Positions 55,861 through 64,000 of a DNA stretch of 64,000 nucleotides are shown here, one piece after another. Made by a program: the position numbers and the translations under genes. The stretch covers positions 86,460,097-86,524,096 of the forward strand of contig CM037590.1 in NCBI GenBank assembly GCA_021018995.1, read 5' to 3'. The first letter of the stretch is position 1, and each line of letters starts with the position of its first letter. Under the pieces are notes generated by a model. The model searched no databases, had not been told where the DNA came from, and was given only the letters and a program-made list of their open reading frames with translations. The stretch is from Chloranthus sessilifolius (Eukaryota; Streptophyta; Magnoliopsida; Chloranthales; Chloranthaceae).

Positions 55861-58800
55861 GTTATCACCACTTTGAGAAGTGGAAGAGTTCTAAACTACT
55901 ATGTGGATACAGAAAAAGAAGAAGAAAAAAATGAGAAGATTGTTAGGAACATGCAGTAGGAGCAGCATGATGTTAGCATTGGGGGTACTGATGTACCTCA
56001 GAAAAATAAAAAAAATGAAAAACAAAAAAATCAAAAAAATTCTGGTGACGATGCTAAGGCTGTAAATGAAGGACTAGTTCCTCATTTACCATTTCCCCAT
56101 GCCATGAAATCTGCATCCCCTTTTGATAAAGGGAATACAAAAATAGACAAAATGATGGAGACTTTCAAGCAAGTCAAGATAAATCTTCCTTTGCTTGATG
56201 CAATAAAGCAAGTCCCAGCCTATGCAAAATTCTTGAAGGACATTTGCACACATAAAAGACAATCTAGGATCCAGTTATCCAAGAAGGTCTTTGCTGTGGA
56301 GAAGGTTAAACAGGTTTTGTCCATTGCCACACCTCCTAAACTCCAAGATCCTGAAATCCCCACAATCCCTTGCATTATTGGGGAACATACCATTGAAAAG
56401 GCTGTATTAGATTTGGGTGCTAGTGTCAACCTGTTTCCATATTCTGTATATGAGAAACTAGGTTTGGGAGAGTTCAAACCCACTCATGTAGTGTTACAAC
56501 TAGCAGACAGATCTGAAAGAAAGCCAGTTGGGGTGATTGACGATGTGTTGGTAGGAGTAGATAAGTTTTTCTACCCTGCTGATTTTTTGGTATTGGACAT
56601 GGAACCTACAAAAAGTAGAACTTCCATCCCTGTCATTTTGGGGAGATCATTCTTGGCTATAGCCAATGCTTGTATTCAATGCAGGTCTGGTATTATGGAA
56701 GTGTCCTTCGAAAATATGAAGGTGAATTTAAATGTTTATAATGTAGTTACCCAGCCTCAGTTCAGTTTTGAGGAGCGCTTTCTTGTTGATTTGTTGGATG
56801 AACTGGTAGAGGAAACTCTACCTCAGTTCCTGCAATGTAAGGATTGAATCACAGATTTTGAAGATGTTTGGAGAAATGTTGTGGAAAAGACAGCTTGTGC
56901 CTCAAAGACTAAAGAGGTCAACACTGTGCAAGAAACTCCTATCCAAACAGCAAGGTTCTCTTCATGGAAACCTGTTGTTTTTCCCCTTCCACAAACAACC
57001 AAGGTACCTTTGTTACCTTCTCTTCTCAGCCCACCTGATGTAGAGCTGAAACAGTTGCCAAAAAATTTGAAATATGTATTTTTAGGAGACCATAAAACAT
57101 TGCCTGTGATTATCTCTTCCTCCCTCACTAAGGAGCAGGAGGAAGAGTTGTTGATTGTATTAAAGCAGCATAAGAGGGCAATTGGTTAGACTATTGTTGA
57201 TTTGGGAGGAATCAATCCAGCTGTTTGCATGGATAAAATTCACTTGGAAGAAGGAGCAAAGCCTTCTAAAGAAATGCAGAGGAGTCTGAATCCTCATATG
57301 CAAGAAGTGGTCATGAAGGAGGTTGTTAAGTTGTTGGATGCAGGGGTCATTTACCCCATCTCAGATTTAGCTTGGGTGGCACCTACACAGGTGGTACCTA
57401 AGAAATTTGGGATTACTGTTGTAACCTCAGATTCTGGTGAGCTCATTTTAATCAGACAAACAACTGGTTGGAGGGTCTGTATTGATTACCGAAAGCTCAA
57501 CACAATGACCAGAAAAGACCATTTCCCTCTTCCATTCATTGATAAGATTTTAGATAAGCTAGCAGGAAAAGCTTATTATTGTTTTCTTGATGGTTACTCT
57601 GGTTACAACCAGATTCCTGTGTATCCACAAGATCAGGAAAAGACCACATTCACTTACCCCTTTGGCACTTTTGCTTATAGGAGGATGCCTTTTGGTCTTT
57701 GTAATGCCCCTGCTACCTTTCAAAGATGTATGTACTCCATTTTCTCTGATATGATTGACCAATTTATGGAGATTTTTATGGATGACTTTTCAATATATGG
57801 AGACAATTTTGCCCAGTATTTACATCATCTCAGCCTGGTGCTACAGAGATGTGAAGAAACCAATTTAGTTTTGAGCTGGGAGAAGAGCCATTTCATGGTC
57901 ACCCAAGGCATTGTCCTTGGCCATGTTGTCTCCCATTAGGGCATTGAGGTGGATAGAGCAAAAATAGATTTAATTGCACATTTGCCTCCTCCAAAAACTG
58001 TTAAGCAAATAAGAAGTTTCTTGGGGCATGCTGGATTTTACAGGAGGTTCATTAAGGACTTCAGTAAAATTTCCAACCCTCTTTGCCATTTATTGTGCCA
58101 AGATGTCCCTTTTTGTTTTTAATGATGAATGCCTTAGGGCATTTGAATTCTTAAAAAACTGTTAGATTTTAGCTCCAATACTTCAGTCTCCAGACTATTC
58201 CTTGCACTTTGAGCTAATGTGTGATGCATCAGACTATGCTTTGGGAGCTGTTCTTGGGCAAAGAAAGGATAAGCTGCCTCATATCATAGCTTATGCCAGT
58301 AGATCAATGATTGATGCACAGCTCAATTACACAACAACTGAGAAAGAGCTGCTGGCAGTTGTTTTTACCTTGGAGAAATTCAGGTCATATGTTTTGGGTT
58401 CACAAACTGTGGTGTTCACTGACCACTCAGCCCTGTCGAAGAAGGATACCAAACCAAGATTAATTAGGTGGATCCTCCTATTGCAGGAGTTTGATTTGCA
58501 GAGTAAAGATAAAAAGGGTGTGGAAAATGTGGTGGCTGATCACCTGTCTAGAATTCTAACTGCTGAGATTGATAGGTTGCCTATTAATGACTCTTTTCCT
58601 GATGAGCAACTTTTTGCTATCAGTGTGCATACCCCTTGGTTTGCAAATATAGTCAACTTTTTGGCTACTGGAAGGATCCCCCAACACTGGAATAAAATGG
58701 ATAAAGATCTCTTCTTTTCAAAGGTTAAACATTTTATTTGGGAGGATCCTTATCTGTTCAAGATTTGTGCAGACCAAATCATTAGAAGATGTGTCCATGA

Positions 58801-59907
58801 AGAAGACTTCCACAACATACTTTCCATGTGTCATGAGCAGGCCTGTGGAGGTCATTTTAGTGGAAACAAAACTGTTGTAAAGGTTTTGCAGTGTGGATTT
58901 TATTGGCCCACACTCTTCAAGGATACACTGCAGCACTGTAAGTGCTGTCAGAACTGCCAAAGATTGGGCAACATTTCCAAGAAAAATTCAATGCCTTTAC
59001 AGCCCATTTTGGTAGTTGAATAGTTTGATATTTGGGGGATAGAATTTATGGGACCTTTTCCTCCTTCAAATGATTTTAATTTCATCTTAGTAGCTGTGGA
59101 TTATGTATCCAAATGTGTTGAATCCATAGCCACTAAAACCAATGACCACAGAGTTGTCCTTAAATTCTTAAAGGATAACATATTTTCCAGGTTTGGTTCC
59201 CCCAGAGCCATTATCAATGATGGGGGAAGCCATTTTTGTTACAAGCATTTTGAGGCTCTATTGAAAAAGTATTATGTGACTCACAGAGTAGCTACTCCAT
59301 ATCATCCACAGACCAGTGGACAAGTGGAGATTTCCAACAGAGAAATCAAACATATACTGGAAAAGACTGTGAGGAAGGACAGAAAGGATTGGTCCTTTAA
59401 GTTGAATGATGCATTGTGGGCATATAGGACAGCCTATAAGACCCCAATTGGCATGTCCCCATTCAGATTGGTCTATGATAAAGCATGCCATTTACCAGTG
59501 GAGTTAGAATATAAGGCCTTTTGGGCCATTAAAGCTTTAAATAGGCATGGGAAACCGAAGCAGCTCTCTGAGTTGGAAGAGCTGAGGATGGATGCATACA
59601 CCAATGCAAGATCTTACAAAGAAAAAGTTAAGCCTTTCTATGACAAAATCTGCTGAGAAAAGAGTTCACAGCTGGCTCTAAGGTATGGTTATTCAACTCG
59701 AAACTCAAGTTTTTTCTTAAAAATCTGAGATCCAAATGGGAAGGGCCATATACTGTCATTCAAGCATCTCCATCCGGAGCTGTTGAAATTATGGACGCAA
59801 GTGATGGGAGAACCTTGAAAGTAAATGGTCAGAGGCTCAAACCATGCATTGAAAATATCCTGGAGCCTGTGATGACCATCTATCGTCAAGAGCCTCCACA
59901 AATCTAA
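55861..59907 (+). pseudogene. E6 pol: protease, RT, RNase H, integrase (broken)
   Basis: A charged linker precedes the protease (VLDLGASVNLFPYSVYEKLG near 56402-56462). RT is at about 57260-58060 (CIDYRKLNTMTRKDHFPLPF; polymerase box FMDDFSIYG near 57775). RNase H is at about 58205-58560 ([17 protein letters not shown]). Integrase is at about 58740-59900 (zinc region CKCCQNC..., [39 protein letters not shown]). It is the most readable pol in the window but is still a fossil with several breaks. Confidence 0.88.
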
Positions 59908-60609
59908 TGTCATACAACTGTATCTTATGTATTTTAACTATGTCTGTTCTGTGATTTTTTTGCATAGTTTTGTGTAATTGTTTTCCTCTGTTTTAGTCAT
60001 GTTTAGTTAAATTTTCTTTGAGGAATCATAACTTCTGAAAGCTTTGTGGTTTTAATTGATTGAGATAATAAATTCCAATGATTTTAATGTGAAAATTTTG
60101 TTCTATACTTCAGAGCATTTGTTCAAAAGTAAATTCATACTTTTCGAAAAGCTTTACAGTCAATTCGAAAAGTTTTACAGTCAATGCGAAAAATCAATTA
60201 GCAAAGGAAAATTCAGTTTGAAAAGTATAAACTCCTTTTCGAAAAGGATCTGAACCTGTAACCACAACTGCTCGAAAAGAATGGTAAACTTTACGAATAG
60301 ATGCAGATCTTTTCGAACAGATGTTTTTGAAGCCATTTGCTTTGCGAAAGGTACTGATGCCTTTCTCCTTTTCGAAAAGGACTTTTTTGAACTTTTTGAA
60401 AGAATTAATGATGCTTTGCGAAATCGATTTAAACATATTTAAAGCCATTCGAATAGAGGTTTTTCATATTCGAAAGCATTTCCAACTTGTTCTGTTTCGC
60501 AGAAAACCCATCTTTTTCCATCTCTGCGTTCTTTTGGAATCGATTTAAACATATTTAAAGCCATTCGAATAGAGGTTTTTCCCGCTGATTAAGCTTGAAG
60601 AGAAGGATC
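59908..60609 (+). other. E6 spacer between pol and ORF3: TTCGAA array and TATA-like box
   Basis: The central C of successive cores falls at 60145, 60166, 60187, 60219 (degenerate), 60240, 60273, 60294, 60314 and 60345. Steps are 21, 21, 32, 21, 33, 21, 20 and 31, so they stay near whole helical turns. A TATA-like CATATTTAAAG is at 60550-60560. A 44-bp direct repeat (60422-60465 and 60538-60581) carries both a palindrome and this box. No gene is seen. Confidence 0.68.
60422..60581 (+). repeat. 44-bp direct repeat in the E6 spacer
   Basis: 60422-60465 and 60538-60581 are identical by eye (AATCGATTTAAACATATTTA at the start, GAGGTTTTTC at the end), with 72 bp between them. It is a local duplication of palindrome plus TATA-like box. 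Confidence 0.8.
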
Positions 60610-62714
60610 TTTTACCTCTGACTCCGATGGATTTGATCAAGCGGTCAGAGATTTCAAGCAAACCCTTTCATTGAAGCTCAGAAGTTGATTCCAGAGCTTA
60701 ATGTGGATGAGAATTTTTCTTGAACAAACCAGATTATAAGCTATCCCTGAACTACGTCAGAGATGCGCCATTGAGTAATATCCTGACCCCTCTTCCAGTG
60801 AAGATTTATCCTAGAATGGTGTGATTATGGCACCAAAACATGGTGAAAGTGACTGAGAAGGATGCTGATGCCCCAACTCTGGTAATTTTTATTGATGATT
60901 GTGATTTAACCATCACTTATGAAGACATTGGAAATGCCTTGGGGATACCATTTCAGTATGATCTTGCTGGCCCTTTGGCTGCACCAGAGACAACCTCTTT
61001 TAGAGATATGGCTGCCCATCTAACCCAAGGCATAGTTGGAACTGGGCAGTCCATCATGAGAGACTTAGCACCCCAATTTTTGCTGATGGATTCCATTTTG
61101 AGAGAGAGTTTGTATGTCACTGGGCACAGTCAGGAAAGAAGGACACCCATTTTGAAGGCCCTTTTTCACTTTTCTAAAGGGCAATTCTTCAACGCCCCTA
61201 TGCTGATATTTGAAGCAATGGCTGACATCAGTGCCAAGATGAAGAAGGAACAAAAAGTGGCTGGAATACCATTTAGAAGGTTGATCACAACCCTACTAAG
61301 GGCTAAATTTGACGTTGATGAGTAAGAACCTTTTGAGATTGTAACACCTCATGCTTTTGGGAAGAGGGCTTGGACTATATAAGCCAAACTATGTTGAATA
61401 GAATGAGGGAAGAGGCAGAGCCAGTCTAGGAGGCTGCTATACCTGAACCTGAGGTGACCAGTTCTTTAGCTGCACCCATTGCACCTGCAGCTGCCATTGA
61501 ACCTACTACCAATGTTGAGGAGACCTTCATCATGTCCACCTCACCTATCACAGCACCTATCCCATTACCTATCCCAGCAGCTCCATCACTCATCACCACC
61601 ACAATCCCCATTGCAGATTCTCCCCAACAAATTTCACTAACAATTTCAGATATACCTTTTGTTGTAAACTCACCAAGCACTCCTCTCCTACAAAGCTTCT
61701 CAGGTTCACCAGCTCATTCAGCTCATACACCTGAAATCACCCATACTCCTGAACCTGAGTTATTCACCACTGAGGCATATTCATCCTTGATGAGATCTAT
61801 CTTGGAGAATATTGGGCATGAATATGCCCCAATGATCCCCAATTCACTCATTTGGCTACTTCCCTATACTCCATCCCACCTATTACTCTTCCACCACCTA
61901 CACCAATCATACCAGTCACCACTCTGCCTACCACACCCACACCTGACCCAATTAGCCAAATCTTCACCTTTCTCCAATCTATCCAAGCCCAACTGCAGAC
62001 CAACATAGACAACCAGTCTGTGACAAATTCCATTCTCCTAACCTTGGTCTCCACATCCCAACCAACTACCTCAGCCACAGTACCCTCCACTTCTGACCAT
62101 GCTACCCAAACTGAACCTGAGGTAGTACTTTTAGATTCACCTCCCCCCATCCTCACTGTCTCTGACCAAGCTACCCAAACTGTACCTGAGGTAGTACTTT
62201 TAGATTCATCTTCTCCCACCCCTACTACTGGGATACATATGGTCCCCTACCACTCCATTCCTGTTCCATGTTTTGCCACTCTCAAAAGGGCTATGGAAGA
62301 GAACCCTTACATCTCTTGTGATGTCTTTAAGGAGATTGCAGATATTTAAGCTTACATTAAGACTCCTTATGAAGACTAGATTCGGAAGTTGGAGCTGTTT
62401 ATGCAATTTGAGAGAGAGAAGATGCAGGATCTGCTGCACCCAACCTATCAAATGGTTAGGAGTGAGAAGCACGCAGTTGCCATGTTAAAAGAGAAGCTTG
62501 ACCAAGAAAACTGAGGGCTGATAGACTTGAAAAATATATTAGGCTCACCAGAAAGATCAAGTCTGAAGAGTACACCGAACTCCAAGCCACAATCCAAGAG
62601 AAAGCTAAATCTAGTTCAGACTCCAATACTGACTCAAGTTCAGACTCCAATACTGACTCCAGTTCTAACCCCATTGAACCAACTTATGATATAGATTTTG
62701 ACCCTAGTTATTAG
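60610..62714 (+). pseudogene. E6 ORF3 (broken)
   Basis: The globular domain is at about 60640-61325, including LVIFIDDCDLTITYEDIGNA and FEAMADISAKM. The Pro/Thr/Ser-rich region is at about 61450-62250, with the helix EAYSSLMRSILENIG near 61770-61815 and the repeats ATQTEPE (62101-62121) and ATQTVPE (62170-62190). The coiled coil (about 62390-62600) and the Ser/Asp tail ending DFDPSY follow. The order is the same as in E1. The N-terminal start is not certain. The role is unknown. It is a fossil with several breaks. Confidence 0.78.
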
Positions 62715-64000
62715 ACTACCTTGTAAATTTTTTGTTTTTTGTTGTTTGTTTAGTGTTTAATTAATGTTTACTGTTTACTTCTGTTGATTTGTCCATTACT
62801 GTGCAATTTTTTCTTTCCTCTCTGTCATTGTGCTTATTTTTTTTCTTTTCTTTTTGCTTATCCACTTCTGGACCAGTGAGGACACTGCTCCTCATAGGTT
62901 TGGGGGTGTGACAGAGATGCCAATAATTTAGTTAACATTAATACAGCTTATGATCAAGAGAATTTTTGAAAATGAAGTGATTTCACACCTGTTTTTGAAA
63001 AATGAGGAAGTTAAAACTTTTTAAAATTAATTTCTAGTGTAATTCTAATACTTTCATGAAGTGAATGTCAGAAAATTCTCAAAAGAAAATTGATGTTCTA
63101 GTAAACCTAAAAAGAGAGAAAACAGTGATGATATACCTCAGGAATTTGATAGAAAACCACACCCAATGAGATTTGGGCCTGAAATGTGTTCTTTGGAGGT
63201 AGGAATTGGCAATTTTTTCTGCTCTAGGGACTGTTTGAACCCACTTGTTATCACTAGAAGTTACAGATATCCAAATTAAAATAGCTTGACAGCAATCATG
63301 ATATTAAAGACATGATGTAAGGCATCCTTTTGGACAGTTCGAACTGTAAAAAGCCCCACCTTTTGAAACTGCCCTTGATACACACCAATTGAGCTTTATA
63401 AATCCAAGATTTCTTTGAAACCTCATCAACCTCATTTAGCCTAACCCTCACTCTGAGAATTCAGAAGGTAAAGGAAAGAAAGCTGAAGAAAGATGAGTTG
63501 GGTAACAGCTTGGTAAAAGTAAAAGAAAAATAACTGAAGGCAATGATGTATCAGCAGAAGAAATGTGGCATTCCAGTCAATATTGCTTTGTAAAAAAAAA
63601 AAAGAAAAAAAAAAAAAAGAAAAGAGGAAAAGTCATTTCATTGGAAGTTTGAAAAAGGAAGAGAAAAAGATGGCCACTTTGGCTCTGAAAATTCAAAGAG
63701 GAAGATGAAATTGTGCTGAATTAAAGAAGGTGTGTCTATCACCTCCTTACCTTGACTGACTTCTCAATTTTGAACTCCATTCCACCCCTTTATTCTTGAT
63801 AAATTTCACCCATAAGCCACATTACAACCAAAGTTAAAGTCCTTACTGATCAAAGATGGATTGAGCTGTCACATGGAGATAAGGATTTGTGTAATCTATG
63901 GTGAAAAGAGCAGTAAATTCTGAACTGAAAAGCAATGCCTATGCTCCTGCTTACAATCCTATTTGAGGGTTGTAACTGCTCTTGAGCTGTGTGAAATAGT
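62715..64000 (+). other. E6 non-coding tail (to the window edge)
   Basis: It aligns with 1696-2995 of E1. It holds a pyrimidine-rich stretch (about 62800-62860), the hairpin CAGTG-AGGA-CACTG (62874-62887) with the internal tract AGGTTTGGGGGTGTG (62896-62910), and an A-rich run (about 63590-63622). No gene is seen. Confidence 0.65.

Larger units (their letters stand above)
52236..64000 (+). mobile_element. E6: Athila-type element, 5' LTR to non-coding tail (runs past the right edge)
   Basis: Seen in order: 5' LTR, primer site, leader, gag, pol, palindrome-bearing spacer, ORF3 and the first 1.3 kb of the non-coding tail. It is the same family as E1. It is inserted in the gag tail of E4; ACAGC precedes the LTR and would be the left target copy. 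It is a fossil; gag, pol and ORF3 together have on the order of ten breaks. The 3' LTR is out of view, so its age is unread. Confidence 0.9.

Noticed and set aside
60610-62714. ORF3 as a retroviral envelope gene
   Set aside because: No signal peptide, no convincing membrane segment and no furin-like site; low-complexity and coiled-coil content fits another role.

Overview
The window is plant nuclear heterochromatin, most likely from a eudicot. It consists almost entirely of Ty3/gypsy LTR retrotransposons inserted into one another. I see no host protein gene, rRNA, tRNA or CRISPR array. Six copies belong to the Athila lineage. The signs are gag and pol of Athila type, long LTRs of 1.3-2.7 kb, a primer site of the form TGGCGCCGCTGCCGGGGA next to the 5' LTR, and an extra ORF (ORF3) downstream of pol. 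A seventh, older copy, called D here, has a Tat/Retand-like integrase.

Layout. E1 (+) enters from the left edge and supplies ORF3, a non-coding tail and a 3' LTR (1-5360). D (-) occupies 5361-6551 and resumes at 19795-19997. It was split by E2 (-, 6552-19794), which has both LTRs and a GATCT target duplication. E3 (+) starts at about 19998 inside D and is cut at 29040 by E4 (-, 29041-36271 and 50111-52235). E4 was hit twice: by E5 (-, 36272-50110, duplication TCTCC, LTRs about 99% alike) and by E6 (+, from 52236 past the right edge). The nesting is therefore D > E3 > E4 > {E5, E6}, with E2 also in D. E1 and E6 are the same family. E3 and E4 are close relatives.

All coding regions are fossils with several breaks each. 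The exception is the E5 gag, which reads as one 563-codon frame. E2 has gag and ORF3 but no pol, so it is a non-autonomous class. E5 is the youngest by LTR identity, yet its pol is badly decayed.

The most interesting content is non-coding. (1) Each family carries its own array of short CG-centred palindromes: TTCGAA in E1/E6, TCGCGA in E2, TGTCGACA or TATCGATA in E3/E4, and CAATCGATTG in E5. Cores are spaced close to whole helical turns (20-22 or about 31-33 bp; exactly 22 bp in E5). (2) The array occurs twice in each complete plan, once in the LTR upstream of its TATA box and once between pol and ORF3 upstream of another TATA-like box. This suggests a second promoter driving ORF3. (3) Leader RNAs of five elements carry a 32-nt hairpin whose G.U pairs fit the sense RNA. 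(4) The last ~140 nt before the polypurine tract hold three small hairpins, two with compensating changes across four families. (5) A second polypurine-tract-like sequence with its own hairpin lies about 1.6-1.8 kb further upstream. (6) ORF3 has repeated TQT motifs beside a coiled coil, resembling ligands of dynein light chain LC8.

Limits: all comparisons were made by eye, ages are rough, and the species cannot be named from this sequence.
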